From the NCBI RefSeq assembly GCF_012927745.1, contig NZ_JABBKX010000002.1:535999-599998 (forward strand): a stretch of DNA of 64,000 nucleotides, read 5' to 3'. The stretch is from Neoroseomonas marina. GTDB lineage: Bacteria > Pseudomonadota > Alphaproteobacteria > Acetobacterales > Acetobacteraceae. Both the position numbers and the translations under genes were made by a program. Under the pieces are notes generated by a model, which was not told the DNA's origin, did not search any database, and saw nothing but the letters and a program-made list of their open reading frames with translations. Positions 1 to 8,740 of the stretch are shown piece after piece; the stretch's first letter is position 1; every line of letters begins with the position of its first letter.

Positions 1-279
1 CGTCGCGAAGACCAGGGTGACCGCGATATCCGGCCGCAGGCGCAGCCGTTCGAGCAGCCGCAGCGCGGCCGCCGCGTCGAAATCCCGCGTCCGGCTGTCC
101 ACCCCCGCCGCGAGCGGCTGGTCGCCGTCGCCCACCAGCGCCTCGAGCACCGAGAGGGGGGGGTTGTCGACCGTTTCGTAGCCGAGATCCTCGAGCACCT
201 TGAGGATGGAGGCCTTGCCGGCCCCGGACAGGCCGGTCACCAGCACCACCTGCCGCCGCTGTGGGGGGACGCCGTCCAT
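1..279 (-). CDS. rapZ: RapZ family nucleotide-binding protein (partial)
   Basis: This is the N-terminal 93 codons of RapZ/YvcJ; the rest runs off the left edge. A P-loop GLSGAGKAS is seen at residues 16-24, followed by the family's VDNPP segment near residue 37 and an SRTRDF stretch near residue 63. In E. coli RapZ is an RNase E adapter that controls amino-sugar synthesis through small RNAs; its role in alphaproteobacteria is less certain. The ATG shares one base with the hprK stop (TGATG), so the pair is translationally coupled. HprK and RapZ normally sit with EIIA/HPr genes of the regulatory PTS, which would lie to the left of this window. Confidence 0.93.
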   Translation of the reverse strand, partial: MDGVPPQRRQVVLVTGLSGAGKASILKVLEDLGYETVDNPPLSVLEALVGDGDQPLAAGVDSRTRDFDAAAALRLLERLRLRPDIAVTLVFAT

Positions 280-746
280 CACGTCCGGAAGGCTCCGGCG
301 CGCTGCTGCGCACGCCCCAGGGCTGCGGCCAGCGCGAGTTCCACCTTGTCGCAGGCCGAAGCGTCGAATCCGTGCAGCGCGACGCGCGGCACCCCGGCCG
401 GCATCCAGGACGCCGGCTGCGGCAGCCGGTCCACTGCCGCCCGTTCCACCAGCTCGACGACGAGGGCCAGACGCGCGCCCTCAGCCACTTTCAGCCCCTC
501 GAAAATCCCGAGTCCCCTTACTTCCAGCAAGCCCTTCAGCGCGGCCGGCGCTCCCACGGCGCGGTCCGCGACCACCACCTGGTCGTCCGCCACCAGATCC
601 CAGCCCCGGCCGATCAGCCTGAGCAGGAGATCCGACTTGCCGGCGCCCGGCGCTCCCAACACCAGAACCGCCGCCCCGTCGCGCGAGGCGCAACTCCCAT
701 GGACCAGCATTCCCAGCCCGGCCATCCCGTCCGAGCGGCGGACCAT
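279..746 (-). CDS. hprK: HPr kinase/phosphorylase, short C-terminal-domain form
   Basis: This 155-residue protein matches the C-terminal catalytic domain of HPr kinase/phosphorylase, which phosphorylates a serine of the PTS carrier HPr. The Walker A GAPGAGKS is at residues 31-38, a VADDQV segment follows at 52-57, and the EVRGLGIFE signature is near residue 75. The N-terminal domain of the roughly 310-residue Firmicutes enzyme is absent, which is normal for alphaproteobacteria. No strong Shine-Dalgarno site decides the start; in-frame ATGs at 725 and 710 are possible alternatives, the latter giving the usual MLVHG beginning. It runs directly into rapZ. Confidence 0.9.
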   Translation of the reverse strand: MVRRSDGMAGLGMLVHGSCASRDGAAVLVLGAPGAGKSDLLLRLIGRGWDLVADDQVVVADRAVGAPAALKGLLEVRGLGIFEGLKVAEGARLALVVELVERAAVDRLPQPASWMPAGVPRVALHGFDASACDKVELALAAALGRAQQRAGAFRT

Positions 747-839
747 GGCAGAAATGGGGCACCAGTCAAAGCGCCGCCTCGTCGCCCCCTGAAACGGCCC
801 ATGGACACCCCTCCGGGTGCCGGGCACCTTCCTGGCGCC

Positions 840-1769
840 ATGGTCACCCAAGACGACATCCGCGCCGCCGCGGCGCGCATCGCCCCCCATATCCGCCGCA
901 CGCCGGTGATCCGCCTCTCGGCCGAGGACACCGGCCTCGGCTTCCCGCTCACCCTGAAGCTGGAACAACTGCAGGTCACCGGGTCCTTCAAGCCGCGCGG
1001 GGCCTTCAACCGGATGCTGTCGGCCTCCGTGCCCCCCGCCGGCGTCATTGCCGCCTCGGGCGGCAACCACGGCATCGCGGTGGCCCATGCGGCCAGGATC
1101 CTGGGGGTGAAGGCGGAGATCTTCGTCCCCGAGATCACCTCCGAGGCCAAGCGGGCACGCATCGCCGAGACCGGCGCGACGCTGATGGTGGGCGGGGCGG
1201 CCTACGACCAGGCGCGCCGCGCCAGCGAGGCCCGCGCGGCCGAGACCGGGGCGCTGATCGTCCATGCCTATGACCAGGCCGAGGTCCTCGCCGGCCAGGG
1301 CACCGTGGGGCTGGAGTTCGAGGAGGACGCGCCGGACCTCACTCATCTCGTCGTCGCGGCGGGCGGCGGGGGGCTCTATGGCGGCATCGCCTCCTGGTAC
1401 CAGGAGCGCGTCGACATGATCGTCGCCGAGCCCGACGAATGCCCGACCCTGCTCGCGGCGGGGCTGGCGGGGCAGCCGGTCGACGTGCCCTCGGGTGGCA
1501 TCGCGGCCGACAGTCTCGGCGCCCGGCGGGTCGGGGCCCTGCCCTTCGAGGTGCTGTCGAGCGTCGGCGGCCGGCTGGTGGTGGTGAAGGACGACATGAT
1601 CCGCACCGCGCAGCGCTGGCTGTGGGACCGGCTGCGCGTGGTGGCCGAACCCGGCGGCGCCACGGCCTTCGCCGTGGTGCTGGGCGGCGGCTGGACGCCG
1701 CCCGAAGCGGCCGAGGTCGGCGTGCTGGTCTGCGGGGCCAATTGCGACCCCGCCAGCATCCTGGGCTGA
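840..1769 (+). CDS. threonine/serine dehydratase (PLP-dependent)
   Basis: This 309-residue protein is a fold-type II PLP enzyme of the serine/threonine dehydratase group, which deaminates hydroxy-amino acids to 2-oxo acids. The PLP lysine lies in SFKPRGAF near residue 50, the substrate loop is SGGNHG near residue 75, and a glycine-rich phosphate-binding loop AGGGGLYGG is near residue 175. It lacks a C-terminal ACT regulatory domain, so it resembles the catabolic, non-allosteric class. The ATG at 840 was chosen because the dehydratase homology begins there; the longer open frame upstream overlaps hprK antisense. Related serine racemases cannot be excluded from sequence alone. Confidence 0.88.
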   Translation: MVTQDDIRAAAARIAPHIRRTPVIRLSAEDTGLGFPLTLKLEQLQVTGSFKPRGAFNRMLSASVPPAGVIAASGGNHGIAVAHAARILGVKAEIFVPEITSEAKRARIAETGATLMVGGAAYDQARRASEARAAETGALIVHAYDQAEVLAGQGTVGLEFEEDAPDLTHLVVAAGGGGLYGGIASWYQERVDMIVAEPDECPTLLAAGLAGQPVDVPSGGIAADSLGARRVGALPFEVLSSVGGRLVVVKDDMIRTAQRWLWDRLRVVAEPGGATAFAVVLGGGWTPPEAAEVGVLVCGANCDPASILG

Positions 1770-1775
1770 CGCCGC

Positions 1776-3218
1776 TCAGCCCGCTTCCTGCGCCACGGTG
1801 ACGGCCCCGCGCCGCACCGCGGCCTTGAGCGCGGCATGGTCGCGCTCGGCCTGGTCGGCATAGGCGATCGCGAAATCGCCCATCGCCTCGTCGAACTGGT
1901 CGCTCGACCCGAGGTAGCCGGCGATCTCCGCCACCTCGGACGCCTTGGCATGGGCGCGGGCGAGCGCCCAGCCGCAGATCTTGGCGTAGAGCAGCAGCAA
2001 CTCCTCGTCGAAGCTTTCGACCAGCGGCTTGATCTTCGCGTCGCGGAGCTGGCGCACGTAGAATTCCCGCCCGCCCGGCCCCGTCACCCAGCCCAGGAAG
2101 ACGTCGGAGGCCGGCTGCATCAGCCGCTGCCCCTCGACCACGCGCCGGCCATGGTGGGCGTAGGCGCTGGCTCCGGCATGGGGTTCGAGCACGGAGGCCA
2201 CCGCCTCCTTGAATTGCAGGAACAGCGGGGCGTTGCCCGCCGACATCAGCAGCGCGATCCAGCAGCGCCGCCCGACGCTGCCGACGCCCACGACCTTGAT
2301 CGCCGCATCCACCACCCGGTAGCGGTCGAGCAGCACGCGCCGGTCATCCGGCAGCGTTTCGCGATAGGCCGCGAAGACCTGGTCGAGTACGGCGCCGAAT
2401 TCGGGGGCGCGCGCTTCCTCGGGGTGGAAGATCAGCGGCGGTGCGTCGCGAATGGCCGTCCGCCCGCCGACCACCCCGGCCAACTTCGGGAAGTCGAGCT
2501 CGGAGCCGGTCCCTGCCTGCGCCTTGGTGAGCCGCGCCGCGAGCAGGTCGCGCCGGGCCGCCGGCAGCGTGTCGAGCACGGCCTCCGCCGTGACCTGCGC
2601 GTACCAGACGTCGAGGGGGTGCATCTCGGCGAATTCGCGCAGGCGCTTGCGATAGCTGCGCGCGGCCGCGGCCGCCGCGTCGCGCCCGACGCTGTCCTTC
2701 ATGTTCAGCGATCGCGCCGCCAGCACGAAGGAGGCCGAGAGCCGCTTCACATCCCATTCCCAGGGTGCCGGCAGCGTCTCGTCGAAATCGTTGATGTCGA
2801 AGAGGATGTTGCGCTCTGGTGTGGCGAAGCCGCCGAAATTCATCAGGTGGCAGTCGCCGCAGGCCTGCACGCGCAACTCGCTGGCCGGCGTGCCGGCGAG
2901 GTCCGCGGCCATGATCGCCGCCGATCCCCGGTAGAAGGCGAAGGGCGAGGCGAGCATGCGCCCATAGCGGATCGGCACCAGCTCGGGCAGGCGCTCGGGG
3001 TCGGATTGCTGCATCAAGGCGACCGGATCGAACCGGTTGGCCGGGCGCTTCCAGGCGGCGTGGGCATCGCGCGCCACCCGCTCGCGCAGCGCCTTGCCCG
3101 CCGCCAGGCGCTCGTCGAGCGCGTGGGGATGGGCCTCGGTCGCGCGGGGACCCGGCGATGCCGGGGACGGCGTCGTCGCGGGCTTCGAGCCGTTGCGGGA
3201 CTTGGACGACTTCTTCAT
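1776..3218 (-). CDS. DUF2252 family protein
   Basis: A 480-residue protein of the DUF2252 family, whose biochemical function is not established. The N-terminal 40 residues are basic and Ser/Pro-rich and probably disordered. The conserved core includes YGRM near residue 84, FYRGSA near 95, a CGDCHLMNFGG segment near 120 and DINDFDE near 140; the regular spacing of Asp and His suggests an enzymatic, possibly kinase-like, fold, which is inference. It is convergent with the dehydratase, only 6 bases away, and codirectional with the DUF2254 gene behind it after a gap of about 195 bases in which I see no gene. Confidence 0.85.
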   Translation of the reverse strand: MKKSSKSRNGSKPATTPSPASPGPRATEAHPHALDERLAAGKALRERVARDAHAAWKRPANRFDPVALMQQSDPERLPELVPIRYGRMLASPFAFYRGSAAIMAADLAGTPASELRVQACGDCHLMNFGGFATPERNILFDINDFDETLPAPWEWDVKRLSASFVLAARSLNMKDSVGRDAAAAAARSYRKRLREFAEMHPLDVWYAQVTAEAVLDTLPAARRDLLAARLTKAQAGTGSELDFPKLAGVVGGRTAIRDAPPLIFHPEEARAPEFGAVLDQVFAAYRETLPDDRRVLLDRYRVVDAAIKVVGVGSVGRRCWIALLMSAGNAPLFLQFKEAVASVLEPHAGASAYAHHGRRVVEGQRLMQPASDVFLGWVTGPGGREFYVRQLRDAKIKPLVESFDEELLLLYAKICGWALARAHAKASEVAEIAGYLGSSDQFDEAMGDFAIAYADQAERDHAALKAAVRRGAVTVAQEAG

Positions 3219-3413
3219 GGCGCTGCCTCCCGTCCCGATGTGCGGACGCGTGGCGGGTTCACGGTGGCGTCTACCTACGCCCGGCCTGCGGGCCTCACCT
3301 TGCGCCGGATCAAGTCCGCACGCACGGATTTCAGACCCGAGCGCCCGTCGCGGGGGGTCTTCCGCCCTGCCGAGAGACCGGCGCGGCGCCGGGCCGCAGG
3401 CGGCAGGACCGCC

Positions 3414-4649
3414 CTAGCGGGTCAGGCCCAGGCCTTGCGGATCCTCCCGCCGGGCCGCGTCGCGGTCTTCCTCGTCGAAGGCGGACCGGGCGATGGTCGC
3501 GTCCATGTGGCGCATGTAGCGACGCACCTCCGCCGCCCTCGGGTCGGTGCCGAGCACCTCCTCGAGGCCCGCCAGCGCGGCGCGCATCCGCCGCAGCACC
3601 TGGACGGAGGTCGCGCCGAAGACGCGGATCTCGTCGAAGGCGAGGGCCAGGTAGTCGCTCCAGCTCGGCACGGGGAAGCGCAGGCGGGGCACGCCCTCCC
3701 CGTCCGTCGCGATGCCCGCCGCCAGCGGGTGCCGGGCCAGGCGCCGCAGCAGGTCCTCGATCTGGTCGAGCGCCTGCACGGCCGTGGTCGGGTCGTTGAT
3801 CGCCGGGGACAGCGCCTTGATCGCGACGTCGACCAGCAGCCGCAGCGGGTATTTCGGATCCTGTTCGAAGGTGCGATCGGCGCCGAGCCGCACGGCGCGG
3901 CGCAGTTCCGCCTCGGGCAGCGAAGCGCCCGAACCGCGCACCTGCAGCATCAGCGTGCCGTCGAGCACCATGTCGCCGACGGCGCAGTCCATCTCGATGG
4001 CCCCGCCGGCGCGGCGGGCCAGCGCGACGAGCGCGGGGACGTCGTAGCGCTCGACGTAGCGCGGCGGGCCGTCATGGCGCAGCACCTGCGTCACCGGCGC
4101 GTCGGTGCCGTGACCGGCGGCCGCCTGGGTTCCCGCGGCGCTTGCGGCGAGGCTCGCGCGGATCACCTCCCGCCCGCGGTCGCCGATGTAGCGCAGTGTC
4201 TCCGTCACCTGCAGGTCTCCCAGGCGCCGCATCAGCAGGGCGAAGACGATCATGCTGACGAAAAGCAGCCCGACTGCGAGGAGGGCCGAGAGAGCCAGCA
4301 CTTTCGCCGACCCGTCCCGGTCGGTCCACGCCGTCGCCGCCAGGGCGTAGGTGAAGGTGGCGAAGAAGATGCCGAGCGCGTGGTAGAGGATCGGGTCGCG
4401 CGCGAAGCGCGCGGCGAAGCGCGGCGAGTAGCTGATCGCGCTGAACTGCAGCATGACGAAGGCGACCGAGAAGACGATGCCGGTCAGCGCCATCATCCCC
4501 GAGGAGATCCCCGACAGGATCGCGAGCGCCGCACTTGGCGAGACGCCGAGGTCGAGCCCCGGCATCAGCGCGTGCTCGAGCCGCGGCAGGAGGACGGCGC
4601 CGAGGAGGCTCGTCACGGAGTAGATCATCGGGATCAGCCAGACGGGCAT
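3414..4649 (-). CDS. DUF2254 family predicted membrane protein
   Basis: A 411-residue inner-membrane protein of the DUF2254 family. Four hydrophobic segments fill roughly the first 150 residues (about 5-25, 40-70, 85-105 and 115-140), including SGMMALTGIVFS and FVMLQFSAISYSPR, which are typical of the family. The C-terminal 250 residues are soluble and include AIKALSPAINDPTTA, the most conserved family stretch. Function is unknown; an ion-channel-like role has been guessed for the family but is not shown. The ATG at 4649 faces the rraA-like gene across about 155 bases that should hold both promoters. Confidence 0.85.
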   Translation of the reverse strand: MPVWLIPMIYSVTSLLGAVLLPRLEHALMPGLDLGVSPSAALAILSGISSGMMALTGIVFSVAFVMLQFSAISYSPRFAARFARDPILYHALGIFFATFTYALAATAWTDRDGSAKVLALSALLAVGLLFVSMIVFALLMRRLGDLQVTETLRYIGDRGREVIRASLAASAAGTQAAAGHGTDAPVTQVLRHDGPPRYVERYDVPALVALARRAGGAIEMDCAVGDMVLDGTLMLQVRGSGASLPEAELRRAVRLGADRTFEQDPKYPLRLLVDVAIKALSPAINDPTTAVQALDQIEDLLRRLARHPLAAGIATDGEGVPRLRFPVPSWSDYLALAFDEIRVFGATSVQVLRRMRAALAGLEEVLGTDPRAAEVRRYMRHMDATIARSAFDEEDRDAARREDPQGLGLTR

Positions 4650-4805
4650 GCGGGCTCTCCGGCGCGAGGGTGGCCGCGCGGGACCAGCATGGCATCCCGG
4701 CCCGGCGCTGGCACGGGGGCCGGCCTGCGCCCGACGCGCCTCGGCCCCCCTTGCAGGCCCGTCCGCCCCCTGCGATGCACCGTCATCGCCGAAGGAGAAC
4801 CGTCC

Positions 4806-5507
4806 ATGGCCCTGACCGCTGCCCAGAAGACCGCCCTTGAGGGCGTCACCACCGCGACGCTGACGACCGTCCTGCTCAAGAAGGGCGTGCGCTTCTGCTA
4901 CATTGCGGGGTCCCGCCCGATCGTGCCGGGCAACACCAAGCGCATCGTCGGCCCCGCCTTCACCCTGCGCTTCACCCCGACGCGCGAGGACCTCGCCACC
5001 GTCGATTCCTGGTCCTCCCCCCGGTCGACCCGCGCGGCGATCGAGGCGATGCCGGAAGGCTGCGTCGCCGTCGCCGATGCGATGGGCAGCACCGCGGCCG
5101 GCATCTTCGGCGACATCCTCTGCGCGCGCATGGCGAAGAAGGGCGTGGCCGGCCTGGTGACGGACGGCGTGCTGCGGGACGGCGCGGGCGTGATCGGCAC
5201 CGGCCTGCCGGTCTTCTGCCAGGGCTACGTCGCCCCCGCCTCGGTCGCCGCGCTGAACTTCGTGGGCTGGGAGGAGACGATCGGCTGCGGCGGCGTCACC
5301 GTGATCCCCGGCGACATCGTCGTGGCCGACGCCGACGGCGCGGTGGTGATCCCGCAGGCGATGCTCGACGCGGTGGTCGAGGCCGCGGTGGAGCAGGAGC
5401 GCCTCGAGGCCTGGATCATGACCGAGGTCGAGAAGGGCGTGCCGCTGCCGGGGCTCTATCCGCCGAACGCGGAGACGAAGGCACGGTACGAAGCGTCGAA
5501 GAAGTGA
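4806..5507 (+). CDS. RraA-like protein / HMG-CHA-type aldolase
   Basis: This 233-residue protein belongs to the RraA/demethylmenaquinone-methyltransferase-like fold. That family holds both the RNase E inhibitor RraA and class II 4-hydroxy-4-methyl-2-oxoglutarate aldolases. The metal/substrate motif DGVLRD is near residue 121 and the GDIVVADADGAVV signature is near 168. The DG-x-x-RD motif and the 233-residue length (E. coli RraA is about 160) favour an aldolase or decarboxylase acting on oxo-acids over RNase regulation. An AGGAG site sits 8 bases before the ATG. It is convergent with the next gene across two hairpins. Confidence 0.85.
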   Translation: MALTAAQKTALEGVTTATLTTVLLKKGVRFCYIAGSRPIVPGNTKRIVGPAFTLRFTPTREDLATVDSWSSPRSTRAAIEAMPEGCVAVADAMGSTAAGIFGDILCARMAKKGVAGLVTDGVLRDGAGVIGTGLPVFCQGYVAPASVAALNFVGWEETIGCGGVTVIPGDIVVADADGAVVIPQAMLDAVVEAAVEQERLEAWIMTEVEKGVPLPGLYPPNAETKARYEASKK

Positions 5508-5515
5508 GTTCGAGC

Positions 5516-5578
5516 GCCGGCATCCGCCGGCTTGGCTTGCGCGCCGTGGACGGGACCGCCTGACGCGGCGGGCGGTCC
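5516..5578. terminator. two hairpins in a convergent intergenic gap
   Basis: Two inverted repeats lie between the ends of the rraA-like gene and a minus-strand gene. The first has 6-bp GCCGGC arms at 5516-5521 and 5526-5531 with loop ATCC. The second has GGACCGCC at 5553-5560 paired with GGCGGTCC at 5571-5578. There is no clear T-run, but the position suggests bidirectional termination. Confidence 0.5.
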
Positions 5579-5642
5579 GGGCGCGGTCGCGCCGCGCTCC
5601 CGGCCCGAGGCGCGGCCGCGGGCCGCGTCGTCACGAGGATCG

Positions 5643-6398
5643 CTATTCGAGGACGACGCGGGACGGCGTGACCACCACGCCGTTCGACCGGCCATTGGCC
5701 GCGAAGGTCTCGATGCGCGTCGCATAGCCTTGCGCGGAGACCATCCCCGTCGCGACGTCGATCGCCACCCGGGCGAAGATCGCGACGCGCGCATCGGACT
5801 CGCCACCCCGCAGCCGGCCGGCCAGCTCCACGGCGCAGCGGGCCACCAGTACCGGCCGCCCGCCGATCATCCCCGTGCTGTCGGGACGGCAGATGCCGCC
5901 GCGCGGCGATCCTTCGACCGGCAGGGGGAACTGATCGTTCGGCGCGATGCGTCGGCCCTCGAGGCTCAGCGTCGCGAACTGCTCCCGCCAGGCCGACAGC
6001 AGCGCGGCACGGCGCGCATCCTCGGGCGGCGCGGTGCCGTCGGCGCGCACCGCCTCGAAGGTGCCGATCCGCCCATCGACGCCGCGCTGCGCCGCGATCA
6101 GCAGGCCGGTCGGCTCGTGCCGGAGGGTCAGCCGCACGCCGTCGCCCTCGGGCCGCGCCTCCGTCACCGCCAGGCAATCGCGCTGCGGCGGTCGCCCGGG
6201 CCGCAGCGTCTGCTCGCGGCAGACGCGCCGCCACGGGCCCCAGGCCTCGCCACCGATGGTCACGGGCTGGCGCACCATGCGCGTCGGCCCGTCGAGCGGC
6301 AGCAGAGGCGCCGCCGTGCGCCAATCCGTCGTGCCCGGTTGTTGCGCCGCCGCCGGCTGGGCCGCGAGCAGCAACAGCGCGAGGAGACGCCGCGTCAT
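5643..6398 (-). CDS. exported protein of unknown function (tandem paralogue 2)
   Basis: I do not recognise a family. The 251-residue product starts with a clear Sec signal peptide ending at AQPAAAQ near residue 19, so it is probably periplasmic. It shares features with the gene just upstream: VTIGGEAWGPWRRVC near residue 46 and FARVAIDVATGMV near 208 match VTVGGTGWGSFRRLC and AGHFAIDVETGMV there. The four cysteines could form two disulfides. The ATG overlaps the upstream stop (ATGA), so it is coupled. It is the last of three coupled genes after an FAD oxidoreductase. Confidence 0.7.
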   Translation of the reverse strand: MTRRLLALLLLAAQPAAAQQPGTTDWRTAAPLLPLDGPTRMVRQPVTIGGEAWGPWRRVCREQTLRPGRPPQRDCLAVTEARPEGDGVRLTLRHEPTGLLIAAQRGVDGRIGTFEAVRADGTAPPEDARRAALLSAWREQFATLSLEGRRIAPNDQFPLPVEGSPRGGICRPDSTGMIGGRPVLVARCAVELAGRLRGGESDARVAIFARVAIDVATGMVSAQGYATRIETFAANGRSNGVVVTPSRVVLE

Positions 6399-7198
6399 TC
6401 CAGCCGCAGCCGCGAGACGCCGCGCAACGCCACCCGGGGCGTGCGGCCGGCGGCATCCGCCTCGACCACCAGGTCGGAAGCATAGCCATGGCGGAGCACC
6501 ATGCCGGTCTCCACATCGATCGCGAAATGCCCGGCGAGGGTCATCGCGATGCGCTGGCCCGGCCCCCCGATCTGTCCCGTGCAATCGGCCAGCAGCGCCC
6601 GGCGCCCGACGATCTGCGCTTCCCCGGTCGCGCGGCAGTCGAGGCCTCCGCCGTCGACGGCAAAGTCGCGGCCGACATCGCCGAGCGGCAACGGCATGAC
6701 GAAATGCCCGCTCGCCGGCACCACGGTCTGTTCGATGCCGTTGGCGCGGAGCGCCGTGCGGAACACCAGGCCCATCTGCTGGCGTTGCTCGGGGCTGGGC
6801 GGCGCGACACCCGCCGGCGGGATCACGGCCACCGCGCCCACCCGCCCCCCGGCATCGCGGGTCGTCGTGAAGACGATGGGCGGCGCCGTGCCGCGGGCTT
6901 CGGTCAGCAGGGTGAGGTGCCAGGTCCCCGCTTCCTCGCGCGCCGCGGCGACGTCGAAACAGGTGGGGGATCCGATTTCCGCCTCCCTGCCATCCTCGCG
7001 CAGGGCCCCATGCGCGACGCAGAGCCGCCGGAACGACCCCCATCCGGTGCCGCCGACCGTGACCGGACCGGCGAAGGGCGTGACCGGCCCGTCCGTGACC
7101 ACCCACGGCGCCCGCGCCATCAGGGCGGCGGTGTCCTCGGCTCGCGCGGGCGCGGCTGCCAGCAGCAGCAGCGCGACGATCAGGTCAGGCCGCCGCAT
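6395..7198 (-). CDS. exported protein of unknown function (tandem paralogue 1)
   Basis: A 267-residue protein with a signal peptide (Arg-Arg, then a Leu/Ala-rich core ending APARAED near residue 21). I do not know the family; it is a paralogue of the next gene in the operon, sharing the GG-x-x-WG-x-x-RR-x-C motif and a FAIDVETGM motif near the C terminus. Two nearby ATGs, at 7204 and 7198, could start it; 7198 gives a standard signal peptide. The start lies inside the 3' end of the FAD oxidoreductase gene, so all three are likely one operon. A periplasmic role with the oxidoreductase is only inference. Confidence 0.68.
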   Translation of the reverse strand: MRRPDLIVALLLLAAAPARAEDTAALMARAPWVVTDGPVTPFAGPVTVGGTGWGSFRRLCVAHGALREDGREAEIGSPTCFDVAAAREEAGTWHLTLLTEARGTAPPIVFTTTRDAGGRVGAVAVIPPAGVAPPSPEQRQQMGLVFRTALRANGIEQTVVPASGHFVMPLPLGDVGRDFAVDGGGLDCRATGEAQIVGRRALLADCTGQIGGPGQRIAMTLAGHFAIDVETGMVLRHGYASDLVVEADAAGRTPRVALRGVSRLRLE

Positions 7199-8603
7199 GG
7201 ACATCCGCCTGCAGATGGGCCCCCTGCCGGCGCAGCGCCGCGCGGATGGCACGTGGGGCGACCGCACGGGGTTCGATCCCCGCATCGGCCGCCAGCGCCG
7301 CGGCGACGCCCGCCGCCTGCCCGGTCAGCCAGCATTGGGGGATCTCCCGCAGGAAGGAATGGGACGTCGCGTCGCAGGCGAGGTGCCGCCCGGGTGCGAG
7401 CAGCCCGTCGAGACGTTCGGGCACCAGCGCGCCATAGGGCACCGAGACATTGGCGAATTTCGGCGCGAGGGAGGGCGAGACGCCGATCTCGTCCGCATGC
7501 ACCCGCCCGTCCCACATCTCGCGCGTCACGCTGGTCGCGCCGCGCAGACGTCGTGCATGCCGCACCCCGATCTGCGGCGCGGAGAGCATGAGCGACGCGG
7601 TCTCGAATCCCGGCGCGTCGCGACGATAGATCCGCAGGTGTTCGAGCATCAGCCGGTGGCTGCGGATCTCGATCTCGCTGAGGTCGTCCACCTGCGTCGC
7701 ATCGTAGCCCGCCAGGCGCGGGCCCATGAACAGCGCGACGTCGTCGCGCCAGGACACGAAGGCCTTGTCGAACAGTCCGATCTCCGCCTTGCCGCGCGCG
7801 AGGAAGGCCGAGAACTCCGACGGCTTCTCCGCCCGCCAGGCGAGGAAGCGCGGCATGTCCACATGCGCGAACATCCAGGAGGTGTTGATGCAGTGGTGGA
7901 TGTCGCGCTCATCCGTGTCGCTGTCGGAGGCCGCGCCGGCGCGGGCGTAGAGATCGCCGTCGCCGGTCGCGTCCACCACCACCTTCGCGAGCACCGCGCG
8001 GCGGCCCTGCTTGCTCTCGAACACCGCGCCGCGCACGGCGCCGTCGATCAGCACCGGCTCGGCGCCCCAGGCGTGGAACAGCACGTCCGCGCCCGCTTCC
8101 AGCACCATCGCGAGCGCCGTCGCCTTCATCCATTCCGGATCGCAGGTCGGCGAATGGGTCACGATGCCGTGGAAGGCCGCCGTCCGCGCCGCCCACCAGG
8201 CCGCCGTCGCCGCGTCCCGTGCGCCCCACAACGCCGGCGGCGGACCCGCCACCGCGTCCTTCGGCAGCCGGTCGAGGTATTCCTCGGCGAAGCCGCGAAT
8301 GACGCGGTTCCCGTTCCAGTCCGTCATCCGGTCGATCCAGATGACGAGGCCGCCGGTCGACAGGCCGCCCAGGTGGTTGTGCCGTTCCAGCAGCAGCGTC
8401 CGCGCGCCGAGCCGCCCCGCGGCCACGGCCGCCGCCGTGCCGGCCGGACCGCCGCCCACCACCAGCACGTCGCATTCGGCATGCACCGGCACCTCGCGCG
8501 CCGCTTCCCGCACCACCTTGCCGGTGGGCGGGCGGCGCGGGCCGCGTTCGGTGCGGAACACCTCCGACTGGAAGATCAGCCGGCCGCCATCCTTGGTTTC
8601 CAT
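7185..8603 (-). CDS. FAD-dependent oxidoreductase (FAD_oxidored type)
   Basis: A 472-residue flavoprotein. The dinucleotide-binding VVGGGPAGTAAA is at about residues 48-59, followed by LLLERHNHLGG where the FAD ribose is bound, and VVVDATGDGDLYARAGA around 240, which is typical of the FAD-dependent oxidoreductase family that also covers precorrin/tricarballylate-like dehydrogenases. The C-terminal FAD motif around residues 420-450 (LLAPGRHLACD, then GQAAGVAAALA) is intact. No signal peptide is seen, so it is probably cytoplasmic. The substrate cannot be told. It leads an operon with two exported paralogues and diverges from the orphan gene at 8741. Confidence 0.85.
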   Translation of the reverse strand: METKDGGRLIFQSEVFRTERGPRRPPTGKVVREAAREVPVHAECDVLVVGGGPAGTAAAVAAGRLGARTLLLERHNHLGGLSTGGLVIWIDRMTDWNGNRVIRGFAEEYLDRLPKDAVAGPPPALWGARDAATAAWWAARTAAFHGIVTHSPTCDPEWMKATALAMVLEAGADVLFHAWGAEPVLIDGAVRGAVFESKQGRRAVLAKVVVDATGDGDLYARAGAASDSDTDERDIHHCINTSWMFAHVDMPRFLAWRAEKPSEFSAFLARGKAEIGLFDKAFVSWRDDVALFMGPRLAGYDATQVDDLSEIEIRSHRLMLEHLRIYRRDAPGFETASLMLSAPQIGVRHARRLRGATSVTREMWDGRVHADEIGVSPSLAPKFANVSVPYGALVPERLDGLLAPGRHLACDATSHSFLREIPQCWLTGQAAGVAAALAADAGIEPRAVAPRAIRAALRRQGAHLQADVHAAA

Positions 8604-8740
8604 GGTCGCGAGACTATCCCGTCGCCCTGCCGCGCGGCTAGAACGGTCGGCATGACGCGGACGGCACGACGTTGCGACCTGCGGCCCGCGCGGCCGAGCG
8701 CCCGCCTGGGCGGCCGGGCGCAGCCAAGCCGGCGCCTGAT

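Noticed and set aside
1836..5507. A 1223-codon plus-strand open frame spanning several genes
   Set aside because: It is antisense to the DUF2252 and DUF2254 genes; only its last 233 codons (rraA-like) have family motifs. Long shadow frames are expected at this GC content.
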